This document shows, piece after piece, positions 53,538 to 63,134 of a stretch of 63,847 nt of DNA (its first letter is position 1; every line of letters begins with the position of its first letter). A program made the translations under genes and the position numbers. Origin of the DNA: Pseudomonadota bacterium (lineage in GTDB: Bacteria > Pseudomonadota > Alphaproteobacteria > Acetobacterales > Acetobacteraceae). Location: positions 1 through 63,847 of the forward strand of contig JAJXWD010000015.1 in NCBI GenBank assembly GCA_021781835.1, written 5' to 3'. The notes under the pieces were generated by a model. That model did not search any database, was not told the DNA's origin, and saw nothing but the letters and a program-made list of their open reading frames with translations.

Positions 53538-54194
53538 ATGATCGGCGATGTTGAGGATTTCGTCGGGCGGATCCGGCAGGTGCTGCCGGCTGGATGGTTC
53601 GCCGACGAGGCGCCGGTTTTGACCGCCATGCTGACCGGTCTCGGCCAGGCCTGGAGTGATCTTTACGGCTTGCTGGCGGCGGTGGGGCGCCAGGGGCGGA
53701 TTGCCACGGCCAGCGGGGTGTTTTTAGACATTGCCGCGCAGGATTATTTTGGCGGCCAGCTCAGGCGGCGGACGACGGAGGGGGATGCGGCCTTCAGCGC
53801 CCGGATACGGGCCAATCTGCTGGCGCCAAGGGCCACGCGCGCGGCGCTGACGGCGGCCTTGACGGGCCTGACCGGCCGCGCGCCGCTGGTGTTTGAGCCG
53901 CGCAACATTGCCGATACGGGCGCCTATAATGTGAATGCCGGCTATAATTGCGCGGGGGGGTATGGCTCGTTTGCCTTGCCGTACCAGTTTTTCGTGACCG
54001 CCTACCGGCCGAACGACACGCCGATGAGCAATGGCGGCGGCTATGGCGCCGGGCCCGGCGGGTATGATGCGGGACCGTTATTTTACGCCGCGATCACGGA
54101 TTCGACCGGCTATATCGACGATGCCGAGATCTACCTGACCATTTCAGAGACGATTCCGACCACCGGCATCGCCTGGACCACAATCTCGAATTAA
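53538..54194 (+). CDS. Tail protein I / XkdU-like wedge protein
   Basis: A 218-residue protein beginning IGDVEDFVGRIRQVLPAGWF. The middle part GVFLDIAAQDYFGGQLRRR then AFSARIRANLLAPRATRAAL is typical of the small wedge proteins that follow J and carry the fibres. The C-terminus is Gly/Tyr-rich (GGGYGAGPGGYDAGPLFY). Fibre genes follow directly. Confidence 0.72.
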   Translation: MIGDVEDFVGRIRQVLPAGWFADEAPVLTAMLTGLGQAWSDLYGLLAAVGRQGRIATASGVFLDIAAQDYFGGQLRRRTTEGDAAFSARIRANLLAPRATRAALTAALTGLTGRAPLVFEPRNIADTGAYNVNAGYNCAGGYGSFALPYQFFVTAYRPNDTPMSNGGGYGAGPGGYDAGPLFYAAITDSTGYIDDAEIYLTISETIPTTGIAWTTISN

Positions 54195-54203
54195 GGAAAA
54201 CAC

Positions 54204-55460
54204 ATGGACCGCAATATCGTTTATCCCGGGAGCATCCCGCTGGATACGGATATATTGTTTCCGAACCGCAGCGCCATGATCGGCATTGCCGCCCTTACCG
54301 CCGCGACGCTTGGGCTGGAGGTGATCGCCGATGGGTTGGTGTGTGCGCCTACCAGCCCGGCCTCGATGACCGTGGTGGTGGGGCCTGGCAGCATTACCCA
54401 GATGGCGGAGGTGGACAGCGCGGCTTACGGCTCCCTGGCGGCGGATGTGACGGACCAGATTGTCAAGACCGGCATCAATTTGCAGCCGACGAGCTTTACC
54501 CTGACCGCGCCCAGCACGTCGGGGTTGGCGACCAATTATCTGATCGAGGCGGCGTTTTCGGAAGAGGATGCCGTGCCGGTGGTGCTGCCTTATGTGAATG
54601 CCGCCAATCCGACGCAGGCGTTTTCGGGGCCGGCAAATTCCGGCACGGCGCAGAACACCAGGCGGATTCAGCGTGTGCAGCTGCAGGTGAAGCCGGGCGT
54701 GCCGGCCGCGGCCGGTACCCAGACGACGCCGGCGGTGGATGCCGGGTGGGTTGGGCTTTATGTGGTGACGCTGAATTACGGCCAGACGGCGGTGACCGCC
54801 AGCGCGATCGCCACCGCGCCGGGCGCGCCGTTTTTGGCCTATAAGCTGCCCTCGTTGCGGCCGGGCTTTTCGGCGATGCAGGTGTTCAACGCCTCGGGGA
54901 GTTTTGTTGTGCCCAATGGCGTGACCTGCGTGAAGGTCGAGGTGATCGGCGGTGGCGGTGGCGGCGGGTATCATCAGACCATGCCGGGCGGCGGCGGCGG
55001 GGCCGGCGGCCGGGCTGTTGGTGTGCTGAACAATCTGGCGCCGGGCACGGTCGTTCCGGTGACGGTGGGGGCGGGCGGTGCCGCGCTGGCCGGTTTTGGC
55101 AATGGCAATGATGGCGGGCAGTCGGGGTTTGGCGGCTATATGACCGCCAATGGCGGCATGGGTGGCAATGGCGGCACGCAGACGGGGCTGGTCTCGAACG
55201 CGGGCGGGCCGGGGGGCACGGCCTCGGGCGGGCTGCTCAATGTCACCGGCTCTTACGGGACGGATGCGATCGTCGCGGCTTATCGTGGCGGTGATGGCGG
55301 CGGGCCGGGCAATGGGCGCGGCACCAGCGGGCCGATTGCCGGGATTGGCGCGGCCGGGTTTGGCGGCGGCGGCGGTGGCGGCGGCTGTTCGACGGGGAGC
55401 AGCCCCGCCGGGTATCCGGGCGGCGCGGGGGCGCCGGGCGTTGTGATCGTGCAGTATTAG
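54204..55460 (+). CDS. Tail fibre with polyglycine adhesin domain
   Basis: A 418-residue protein. The N-terminal 200 residues are a fibre base (VVVGPGSITQMAEVDSAAYG). The C-terminal part from about 230 is extremely Gly-rich, with runs such as GGGGGGGYHQTMPGGGGGAG, and ends GAPGVVIVQY. This is the polyglycine-helix bundle seen in glycine-rich adhesins of the T4-like gp38 class. Surface loops between the Gly runs would define the receptor. RBS AAGGAAAA precedes the start. Confidence 0.75.
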   Translation: MDRNIVYPGSIPLDTDILFPNRSAMIGIAALTAATLGLEVIADGLVCAPTSPASMTVVVGPGSITQMAEVDSAAYGSLAADVTDQIVKTGINLQPTSFTLTAPSTSGLATNYLIEAAFSEEDAVPVVLPYVNAANPTQAFSGPANSGTAQNTRRIQRVQLQVKPGVPAAAGTQTTPAVDAGWVGLYVVTLNYGQTAVTASAIATAPGAPFLAYKLPSLRPGFSAMQVFNASGSFVVPNGVTCVKVEVIGGGGGGGYHQTMPGGGGGAGGRAVGVLNNLAPGTVVPVTVGAGGAALAGFGNGNDGGQSGFGGYMTANGGMGGNGGTQTGLVSNAGGPGGTASGGLLNVTGSYGTDAIVAAYRGGDGGGPGNGRGTSGPIAGIGAAGFGGGGGGGGCSTGSSPAGYPGGAGAPGVVIVQY

Positions 55461-55471
55461 AGGGGGCGAGC

Positions 55472-55951
55472 ATGGCCACTCCGGCAACACATATCTGGCG
55501 GCCGTCTCATGCGCGTTATCTCGAGATTGACGGTTTTGTGCCCCTGGCGCGCGGCCCCGTGGTGCCGCCGCCGCTGCCGCCCATCTGGCCGCAGAAGGAT
55601 CCCGGCGATACGCTCGATTATATTTTCGACATCGCGCCCGCGCTGACGGCCAATCCGGGGGATGGGATCTCGACGCTGGATGTGACGATCTCACCGGCCA
55701 ATGCCGGCGATCTCACGCTGGCATCGAGCGGCGCGGACGGCGCGCGGGCCGTGCTGTGGCTGACGGCGGGCCAGGCCGGCACGGTTTATACCGTGACCTT
55801 GAGCATGACGACATCCGCCGGGCGCACGATTGTGCGCAGCATCGCCCTGCCGGTGGTGTCGCTCTCCACCGTGCCGGTGACGGTTGAGACACTGACCACC
55901 CAGACGGGCCTGGTCTTGACCGATGCCTTGGGAAATCCGCTGACATTTTAA
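55472..55951 (+). CDS. Fibre-tail adaptor-like protein
   Basis: A 159-residue beta protein: PIWPQKDPGDTLDYIFDIAP, then GDGISTLDVTISPANAGDLT and TVYTVTLSMTTSAGRTIV. This is the phage fibre-tail adaptor pattern, an immunoglobulin-like domain that joins fibres to the baseplate. It has no enzyme motif and lies between the two fibre groups. Confidence 0.7.
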   Translation: MATPATHIWRPSHARYLEIDGFVPLARGPVVPPPLPPIWPQKDPGDTLDYIFDIAPALTANPGDGISTLDVTISPANAGDLTLASSGADGARAVLWLTAGQAGTVYTVTLSMTTSAGRTIVRSIALPVVSLSTVPVTVETLTTQTGLVLTDALGNPLTF

Positions 55952-55963
55952 GGAGCCAAGCCT

Positions 55964-58522
55964 ATGCCGACAATTGGACAATTGCCTCTGGCGGGGTCGG
56001 TCTCGGATGGCGCCGAGATTGCGGTTTATCAAAACGGCCAGACCCTGGCGGCCACGCGCGCGCAGTTTTTGGCCGGCATGCAGACGGCCCTGGCCGTGCC
56101 GCAAAATACCGTGCTGGGCGGGGTGGCCGCGGGCACGGCCGCGCCGGCGCCGATTGCGATTGGCGCCAATCTGGTGCTGTCGGGCTCGACGCTCTCGGCA
56201 ACCGCCGCGCCGTTTGTGGTTTCGGCCCTGCCCGCGGGCGTGGTGCCGGGCGCGGCGGATATTGTGCCGCTGGGCCAGGGGGGCGCGAATGCAGGGGTGT
56301 CTTATGCTGGGTTTCTGGCCGGGCTTGGCGGGGTTGCCGGGGTGCCGGGCGGAAATCTCGTGGCGACCGCCACGGGGGCGCTGACCGCGCGCACGCTTGC
56401 CCATCTGGCCGCCAATGCCGTTTCGATCGAGGATTTTGGCGCGGCGGGCGATGGCGTGACCGATGACAGCGCGGCGCTGTTGGCCGCCATTGGCAGCGGC
56501 GCGCCGGTGCGGCTGGGCGCCAAGACCTATGCGATTGCCGGCGAGTGCGACATTGCCGGCGCCAACTGCGTGATTTTGGGCGTGCCGGGGCTTTCGGTGC
56601 TGCAAAGACCGGCCCAGTCGAAGGCCGGCACCTCGACGCCGGGGGCGTGGATCAGCGTGTCGTCGGCGAATTTTCATGCCGATGGCGTGATTTTTGATGC
56701 CAACAGCGCCGTGGCGGGCGATTACATGGCGGTGGCGATACAGGCGGGGTGCGCGAAATCCCTGATCACGCGCTGCGTGTTCAAGAACGCCCAGGGCGCG
56801 ACCCATGGCCATGGCTTGACCTTTTTGGCCAGCGACCCGGCGGTGACCGCGCACCATGTCGATGATTGCGAATTCAGCGCCAATGCCGCGCACGGGATTT
56901 ATGCCTATGCGGTGGATGCGCTGAGCATCACGAATTGCCGGGCGCATGATAATGGCGTCAACGGCATTTATGTCGACAGTTTCGATCCAACCTTCGTGCT
57001 CAAGGTGCGCGCGCTGCACGTGGTGGCCAATAGCTGCTGGAATAACAGCGTGGGGATTCTGGTCGGCAATTTCGTGGCCAACAACGTCAGCACCACGCCG
57101 CTGCTCTATGGCAATGCCAACCCCGATATCTTGGGCGCGGTGGTGGCGGCGAATAATTGTTTTTCCAACCGGGAATATGGCATTTACGTTTCCGGCCGTA
57201 ATATTCTGGTCAGTGGTAATTTGTGCACGAATAACAGCACCACGGCCGTGTTTGGCGCCGGGATTTTGTGCGACACGGGCTATTGCAAGGTTACCGGCAA
57301 CATGGTCGCGGGCGCCACGCCGTTTGGGATAGATTGCGGCGGGTCGATTTATACGGAAGTCGATAATAACTACATCAATGGCGCGGCGGTCGGGCTGAAC
57401 ATCGGCGGCGGGCAATATTGTCTGGCACGGAGCAATTTCATCCAGGATTGCACGGGGGTTGCCGTTAATGCCGAGAATGTCGAGGCGAGCGGCGCGGGGG
57501 ATAATTTTGGTCTTGCCTGCACGGGGCTTTCGATTGTCGGCAACTGGATCAATTACAGCGGCGGCGCGATGGGAATCGTGGTGCGCGATGGGGCGCAGAA
57601 TATCCTGATCAAGGACAACATCATCGAGGCGCAGCCGGGCGCGCCGCAGGCCAATGCGCTGTCGGCTTATACCGATACGGTGACGCTGCGCGGTAATCTG
57701 GTCAATTACACCAGCCGCGTGAAGGTGAGCCCGGCGATGGTGAACGGGCTGTACACGCTGACCGTGCCCGATCTGGCCGATGCCGTGGCCGTGACTCAGG
57801 CCAGCGCGCCGGTGGCCAGCATCATGACCGCCGCCGCCGTGCAGGCCGCCGGGCAGGTGACCTTTATCAAGGTGACGGTGCAGGGGCTGGGCTATACCAC
57901 CGCGACGGTGACGATCAGCGGCACGGGCAGCGGGGCGGCGGCGACCCCCTGGATCAGCGGCGGCAAGATCATCGGCATCCAGATGACCAGCTTTGGCGCG
58001 GGCTATGGCGCCATCACCACCGTGACCATTACCGGCGACGGTGGCGGGGCGGCGGCCGTGGCGCAGGTGGGGGTGCCGGTGTGGCAAAACCGCGAGCTGG
58101 CGATCGACTGTCTGGTGGCGACGGAATTTGCCGCCGGCGGGTCGTCTCCGCCGCAGAGCAACTGGACCGGGGCGCCCATTACCGTGCCGGCGGGGGCGAG
58201 CATAGACTGGATCGGCAATGCCGGGGGCTGGCGCGCCGCGCGCTTTACACAGGGGGATTATGTCTCGCCTAATGGCGATGGCAGCGTGACCATCACCACC
58301 CAGGCCGGAGATGTTTCGTTGAAGCCCATGGGCGGCGGCGCGGTGCGCCTTAAATCGGCGACGGAGGCGACCGGCGCGGCGGAGCTGATCGGGCGCGGCT
58401 CGCCGCTCAATGCGGTGTCGGCGCCCGCGGGCTCGACCTATCGCAACCTGAATGGCGGTGTGGGGGCGAGTTTTTGGGTGGCGCAGGCCGCCGGGTCGGC
58501 CAACTGGGTTGCGGTTGCCTGA
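55964..58522 (+). CDS. Tailspike with right-handed beta-helix
   Basis: An 852-residue protein. The N-terminal 150 residues contain two copies of a short attachment motif (TIGQLPLAGSVSDGAEIAVY, later ADIVPLGQGG). The pectate-lyase-like beta-helix starts at about 154 with EDFGAAGDGVTDDSAALLAA and runs to about 600 with regular Asn/Gly turns. A C-terminal trimer region follows. Such spikes bind and often cut surface polysaccharide. The active site could not be located by eye. Confidence 0.82.
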   Translation: MPTIGQLPLAGSVSDGAEIAVYQNGQTLAATRAQFLAGMQTALAVPQNTVLGGVAAGTAAPAPIAIGANLVLSGSTLSATAAPFVVSALPAGVVPGAADIVPLGQGGANAGVSYAGFLAGLGGVAGVPGGNLVATATGALTARTLAHLAANAVSIEDFGAAGDGVTDDSAALLAAIGSGAPVRLGAKTYAIAGECDIAGANCVILGVPGLSVLQRPAQSKAGTSTPGAWISVSSANFHADGVIFDANSAVAGDYMAVAIQAGCAKSLITRCVFKNAQGATHGHGLTFLASDPAVTAHHVDDCEFSANAAHGIYAYAVDALSITNCRAHDNGVNGIYVDSFDPTFVLKVRALHVVANSCWNNSVGILVGNFVANNVSTTPLLYGNANPDILGAVVAANNCFSNREYGIYVSGRNILVSGNLCTNNSTTAVFGAGILCDTGYCKVTGNMVAGATPFGIDCGGSIYTEVDNNYINGAAVGLNIGGGQYCLARSNFIQDCTGVAVNAENVEASGAGDNFGLACTGLSIVGNWINYSGGAMGIVVRDGAQNILIKDNIIEAQPGAPQANALSAYTDTVTLRGNLVNYTSRVKVSPAMVNGLYTLTVPDLADAVAVTQASAPVASIMTAAAVQAAGQVTFIKVTVQGLGYTTATVTISGTGSGAAATPWISGGKIIGIQMTSFGAGYGAITTVTITGDGGGAAAVAQVGVPVWQNRELAIDCLVATEFAAGGSSPPQSNWTGAPITVPAGASIDWIGNAGGWRAARFTQGDYVSPNGDGSVTITTQAGDVSLKPMGGGAVRLKSATEATGAAELIGRGSPLNAVSAPAGSTYRNLNGGVGASFWVAQAAGSANWVAVA

Positions 58523-58555
58523 AACCGAAGCGGTCATTCGAGGATCTGATTTCAT

Positions 58556-60709
58556 ATGACAACGATTGCGCAATTGCCGCCCGCGAGCAGCGTGGGGGCC
58601 GGGGATCTTTTGCCTTTGTCGCAGGGGGGCACGCTGTGCGCGGCCAGTGTGGACCTGCTGCTCGCGGGCACGCAGCCGGCGCTGGCGGTGCCAGGCGGGG
58701 CGCTGCTGGGGCGGGTGAGCATTGGCGCGGGCGGGCCGGAGCCGGTGGCGCTTGGCGTGGGGCTGGCGCTTGGCGCGGGCACGCTCGCGGCCGATGGTCT
58801 GGACCATGGCGCCTTCCCCGTGCTGGGCACGCTCTCGATGGCCGAGGAGCTGGTGGTCAGCACGGCGGGGGCGCCGGGGCTGCTGCCGGTGGCGGCGCTG
58901 CGCGGGGTGTTTGCCGCCGGTACTGGCGTTACCATAGATACCGGCGGCACCATTGGGGTTACGGTGTCCGAGCTGGCCGGCCCGGCCGGGCCGCAAGGGG
59001 GTGCCGGGCCGGTGGGGCCGCAAGGACCGCAGGGGCCGCAAGGGCCGGCCGGCGCCGGGCTGGCGGGTCCGGCGGCGGGCACGGCGGCCAGCGCGGTGGG
59101 GACGGCCGATTATGTGGCGCTGTGGCAAAACGGCGCCCTGGCCTGGCTGCCCTATGGCCAGTTTCTCGGGGGCCAGACCATTGATGAGCTGGCCGCCGCC
59201 GGCCCCGCCCTGGACAGTGATGAAATGCTGGTGGCGCAGGGGGGCGGTGTGCTGGCGGCGCAAAGTTTCAGCGGTTTGTGGAGCTATGTGGCCAACAAGC
59301 TGCCCAGCGCGCTGGCGCCGGTCATGGAGCTGACCGGCGATACCTTGCTCGACGCCACCGCCCATAATAACCGCCTGCTCGTGGCCAGCGCGCCGCTCAC
59401 CCTTTCGGCCAGTTTTCCCTCGCTCGGGGCCGGGTTTGGCTGCACGGTGATCAATCTCTCCGCCGGGCCGGTGGTCATGGGGGCGGGCATACAATCGGGC
59501 TCGGGCGCGGCCAGCTTGCCGCCGGGGGCCTCGGCGGTGCTGTATGGTCTCAGCTATTCGGGCGGGTCGCTGGTCTGGTGGAGCGGCACGGGGGGCGCGG
59601 CGCCGGCCATTACGGTCAATACCATCAATGCTCCGGCGCCGGGGGCCGGGTTTGTGGTGGCGGGCGGCATTTTCAACGATGCCCCCGCCGCGCTGGATTA
59701 TTCGGCCGATGGCGGCGCGACCTGGAGCACGGCGCCGGGCACGGTGATGACGGCAAACGCCTACAGCTTCACGGCGCCGGGGCTGGGCGCGGGCACCTAT
59801 GCCGTGCGCGTGCGCGACCATGGCAATCCGGCGGTGCTGGGGGTTTCCAACAGCTTCACCATCGCGGCGCCGACCATTGCCCTTGGCGCGCTGCCGGGCA
59901 CGGTGGCCAGCGGCATGGTGGTGAACGTGACGGGCAGCGTCTCGCCCGCCGGCTCGGCGGTGGTGGCGGGGCTTTCGGCCTCGGCCACCACGGCCCCCGC
60001 GAGCTGGGTGAACGCGGTGGTGGCGGGCGCGGGGTGGACGGCCAATTTGACGCCCGCAACCGTGGGCAGCTGGTATGTCTGGGCGCGCCAGGAGGCGGAT
60101 GTGGCGGTGGCGGTGGTCTCGGCCGCGCTGAGCGCGGTGGCCGCCACCCTGACCGTGAGCGCCCCCGGCACCGGCATGGCCGGGGCGGGGCTGAGCGTGA
60201 CCGGCACGGTTTCGCCCGCGGCCGATGCCGTGACCATGGCGCTCGCCACCCAGAACGGCACCGCCCCGGCCAGCGGCTGGGTGGCGGCGACCAACAGCGG
60301 CGGCGCGTTCGCGGCCACGCTCACGCCCAGCGCGGCGGGGACCTATTATGTCTGGGCCCAGGATGCCGCGACCGGCCTGTATGCGGTCTCGGGCGCGGTG
60401 GCGATGGCGGCGGGGTCGGTGACGTATGGCATCAATAACCCCGGCGGCAGCTATGTGCATGGGGTCGGCACCATCGCCCTTGGCGGTGGCGTGAGCCCGG
60501 CCCAGCCAGTGCCGACGCAGGTGGCGCTCTCGGCGTCGGGCACGGTGGCGCCGGCCGCGGGCTGGCAGGCGGCTTCGAATATCAACAACAACGCCATGTG
60601 GGCGGTGAATTATCCGGCCCCCGCCACCCCTGGCGCTTATTATGTATGGGTTGAGACGGCGTCTGGCCAGGATGGGGTGGTTTCAAGCTTTACCCTGACG
60701 GTGAACTGA
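58556..60709 (+). CDS. Tail fibre with collagen-like and Ig-like repeats
   Basis: A 717-residue protein. The N-terminus (TIAQLPPASSVGAGDLLPLS) matches that of the preceding spike. About 20 residues of collagen-like Gly-X-Y follow near 143-170 (GPQGPQGPQGPAG), then two more attachment-like motifs (DYVALWQNGALAWLPYG and DEMLVAQGGG). Beyond about 350 there are three or so tandem Ig-like/beta domains with the recurring GTYYVWAQ or SWYVWARQ ending. No enzyme motif is seen. It is probably a receptor-binding fibre. Confidence 0.78.
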   Translation: MTTIAQLPPASSVGAGDLLPLSQGGTLCAASVDLLLAGTQPALAVPGGALLGRVSIGAGGPEPVALGVGLALGAGTLAADGLDHGAFPVLGTLSMAEELVVSTAGAPGLLPVAALRGVFAAGTGVTIDTGGTIGVTVSELAGPAGPQGGAGPVGPQGPQGPQGPAGAGLAGPAAGTAASAVGTADYVALWQNGALAWLPYGQFLGGQTIDELAAAGPALDSDEMLVAQGGGVLAAQSFSGLWSYVANKLPSALAPVMELTGDTLLDATAHNNRLLVASAPLTLSASFPSLGAGFGCTVINLSAGPVVMGAGIQSGSGAASLPPGASAVLYGLSYSGGSLVWWSGTGGAAPAITVNTINAPAPGAGFVVAGGIFNDAPAALDYSADGGATWSTAPGTVMTANAYSFTAPGLGAGTYAVRVRDHGNPAVLGVSNSFTIAAPTIALGALPGTVASGMVVNVTGSVSPAGSAVVAGLSASATTAPASWVNAVVAGAGWTANLTPATVGSWYVWARQEADVAVAVVSAALSAVAATLTVSAPGTGMAGAGLSVTGTVSPAADAVTMALATQNGTAPASGWVAATNSGGAFAATLTPSAAGTYYVWAQDAATGLYAVSGAVAMAAGSVTYGINNPGGSYVHGVGTIALGGGVSPAQPVPTQVALSASGTVAPAAGWQAASNINNNAMWAVNYPAPATPGAYYVWVETASGQDGVVSSFTLTVN

Positions 60710-60711
60710 CC

Positions 60712-62796
60712 ATGGCCGTGCTGTGGGGAAACCAGGACGCGCCGCTTTTGGCGGGACCAGGGGCGCGCATGCTGTTCGAGCCGCTGGCGGCGCGCGTGGC
60801 GGCCCCGGTTGCCGGGGCGGGCTTGGCGGCCATTGCCGGGCTCGCGGGGTGGTGGGATGCCAGCACCCCCGCCGGGCTGTGCGGCGCCAGCGGCGCGGCG
60901 CTGAGCGTGCCCAACGCCATGGCGGCGGCGGTGAACGACCAGTCCGGCGCGGGCATTGCGCTGGTGCCGTTTCAGGCCGTGCCCGCCGCGCGGCCAATGA
61001 TGGTGGCGGCGGCGCGGGTGAACGGGTTTTTGGGCGCCGCGGGGGCGCCGGTGGCGGCGCCGGCCACGGCCCTGAACGCCGATTGGGGGCTGCGGCATCC
61101 GGGGCTGGAGTTTGGCGCGGCCGTGGGCTGGACGCGCTATCTGGTCTGGACCCGGCCGAACTGGCGCCAGGGCGCGCAAGCCAGCGCCCCCAGCCCCTTG
61201 CTGCACAGCCTGGCCGGCGCGGGGGCGACATTGCTCCAGGCCGACGGCGCGGGCGGCGCCAACCTGACGCTGTTTCCCGGCATGGCGGGCGAGACCGTGC
61301 TTTTGGCCGCGCTCACCCGCCGCCACACCCATGCGGTGATTATGCGCAACACCCCGGGCGTGGGGGTGGATGTGTGGCTGGACGGCGCCCAGGTTGCGCG
61401 CGCGCTGCCCAACCCGCTGCCTGCCTCGGCCTTCGGGCCGGTGCTGTTTTTGCACGACGGTTCCCCCCAAGGCTCGGCGCAATGCTGGTTTCATGAAGCC
61501 GCCGCCTGGGCGCGCGCGCTCTCCGCCGCCGACATCGCCACGCTGATCGGCGCCCAGGGGCGCTGGGTGCTGGGGCCGCGCAAGGGGGTCAATCTGCTGG
61601 TCATGGGCGGGTCCAACGCGGCGCTGTTTGGGGCGGCGGGCGGCGCGCGGGCGCTGGCCGAGGGGATGGGCTGGTACACGGGCGCGGCCGCCTCGGGGGT
61701 TATGTCCGGCGTGTCTGGGGCGGCACAGGGATATTCGATCATGCCTGGGCATCCGCTGGCCAATTCCAGCACGGTGCCGTTCGCGCCGGGCACGTTTCTC
61801 ACCAATCCCGGCGATGGGTCGTCGCCCGCGACCTGGGCAACCGGGCCGGATTTCGCCGCGCTTTCGGCCTTTCTGGCCAATATCGCGGCGCCGGACCTGG
61901 CCGAGATCGCCGCCCTCGTCTGGCCGTGGGGCGAGGCGGACAGCACCATGCCCTATGCCGACAAGCCGGTGTTCGAGGCCAGCCTGCTCCGGCTGCTGAG
62001 CGCCACGCGGGGGCTGCTTGGCCGCACCGCCGCCAGCCTGCCCTTGCTCACCTGGAGCGCCACGCCCTACCAGACCCATGACGGCGTGCAGATGGTGCGC
62101 GAGACGCTGGCCGATCTGGCGGCCGTCCCGGCCAACAACATCGTGCTGTTCGCCCCCCAGACGGCTGATTCGAACCCGCTCGGCGCCGATTACAACGCCC
62201 GCACCGGCAGCTTTGCCGCGGGTGCGCCGAGCTACCGCGACGGCGCCGATCTGGCCCGCTATGGCCGGGCGGGCGCCCATGCGGCCGGGCGGCTGGCGCT
62301 GGCTCTGGGGCTGGGCGACACGATCGGCGCCGCCAGCCTGCCGGCGAGCGGCCTGCCCGCCAGTGGTGGCCCGCGCCTCACCCATGCCTACCGGGCCTCG
62401 GACACCGCGCTGGTGCTGACCATCGCCCATGATGCGGGCGATGATCTGGTGCTGCCCCTTGGGGCCGCCAGCGGCATCGGGTTCGCGGTGATGGATGGCG
62501 GGACCGTGGCGGCACCCGGCACGATCATCCCAGCCATTGCCGCGGCGCGGGTGGATGCCACGCATCTCTCGGTCACGCTGGCCGCGCCCATCACCAACCC
62601 CTCGGCCGATGTGTGCCTTTTCTACCCCTATGGCAGCGTGCAGATCGGGCGCGGCAATGCCGTCACCGACAATGCCGCCGCCCTCGCCCCGCCGGCGGGC
62701 TGGGCGATCGGGGCGGATCTCGGCGCCGGGTTCGCGCTCGATTTCCCGCTCCAGGCCACGGCCTACGGGCTCACCCTTTCCGACACCCCAGCCTGA
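60712..62796 (+). CDS. LamG-like / SGNH-like fibre-tip protein
   Basis: A 694-residue protein. Residues about 40-290 look like a concanavalin/LamG-type sugar-binding domain (GWWDASTPAGL, LDGAQVARALPN). The following part resembles sialate O-acetylesterase-type SGNH enzymes: Ser301 in VMGGSNAALFG and Glu408 in WPWGEADS. Where block V should have DxxH there is DGADL, with Asp510 but Asp513 in place of His, so activity is doubtful. The C-terminus (about 530-694) is beta-rich. No signal peptide. Confidence 0.7.
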   Translation: MAVLWGNQDAPLLAGPGARMLFEPLAARVAAPVAGAGLAAIAGLAGWWDASTPAGLCGASGAALSVPNAMAAAVNDQSGAGIALVPFQAVPAARPMMVAAARVNGFLGAAGAPVAAPATALNADWGLRHPGLEFGAAVGWTRYLVWTRPNWRQGAQASAPSPLLHSLAGAGATLLQADGAGGANLTLFPGMAGETVLLAALTRRHTHAVIMRNTPGVGVDVWLDGAQVARALPNPLPASAFGPVLFLHDGSPQGSAQCWFHEAAAWARALSAADIATLIGAQGRWVLGPRKGVNLLVMGGSNAALFGAAGGARALAEGMGWYTGAAASGVMSGVSGAAQGYSIMPGHPLANSSTVPFAPGTFLTNPGDGSSPATWATGPDFAALSAFLANIAAPDLAEIAALVWPWGEADSTMPYADKPVFEASLLRLLSATRGLLGRTAASLPLLTWSATPYQTHDGVQMVRETLADLAAVPANNIVLFAPQTADSNPLGADYNARTGSFAAGAPSYRDGADLARYGRAGAHAAGRLALALGLGDTIGAASLPASGLPASGGPRLTHAYRASDTALVLTIAHDAGDDLVLPLGAASGIGFAVMDGGTVAAPGTIIPAIAAARVDATHLSVTLAAPITNPSADVCLFYPYGSVQIGRGNAVTDNAAALAPPAGWAIGADLGAGFALDFPLQATAYGLTLSDTPA

Positions 62797-62807
62797 CAGA
62801 GAGGCCG

Positions 62808-63134
62808 ATGGATACCGACCATGTTTCCGTATTGCGCACCGACATCGCGGGCCTGCGCAACGATATCAGCGCCATCCGTCAGGAGATCGGGGTTTTGGAG
62901 GCCAAGGCCGACTCCCTCGAGGTCTGGCGCATGCATTACCTGACCCAGGAGGACCAGACGATGGCCAAGATGTTCGCCAAGATCGACGAGCTGGTGGCCG
63001 CCATGTCGGACATGCGCGCCGATGTCTCGCGCATGCGCGGCGAGCGCGATGCCGAGCGGCGCGTGAGCATGATGATCATCAGCCTGCTCTCGGCCGTGTG
63101 CGGCGGGTTGCTGGGCAGCCTCGCCCATGGATAA
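62808..63134 (+). CDS. Holin-like protein (XhlA type)
   Basis: A 108-residue protein with a long coiled coil (residues about 5-80, RTDIAGLRNDISAIRQEIGV) and one C-terminal membrane segment (MMIISLLSAVCGGLLGSLA). That topology matches XhlA-type lysis proteins. It overlaps the endolysin by 8 nt. The alternative is a spanin or a tail-anchored regulator. Confidence 0.72.
   Translation: MDTDHVSVLRTDIAGLRNDISAIRQEIGVLEAKADSLEVWRMHYLTQEDQTMAKMFAKIDELVAAMSDMRADVSRMRGERDAERRVSMMIISLLSAVCGGLLGSLAHG

Noticed and set aside
54930-55455. Gly-rich repeats taken for a CRISPR or a DNA repeat array
   Set aside because: The repetition comes from GGC/GGT/GGG codons of the adhesin domain. There are no regular repeats and spacers. 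No CRISPR array was seen anywhere in the window.
55691-60460. A 1589-codon open frame on the minus strand across the fibre genes
   Set aside because: It is antisense to well-supported fibre and spike genes, is Arg/His/Gly-rich low-complexity sequence, and results from third-position GC bias on the coding strand.
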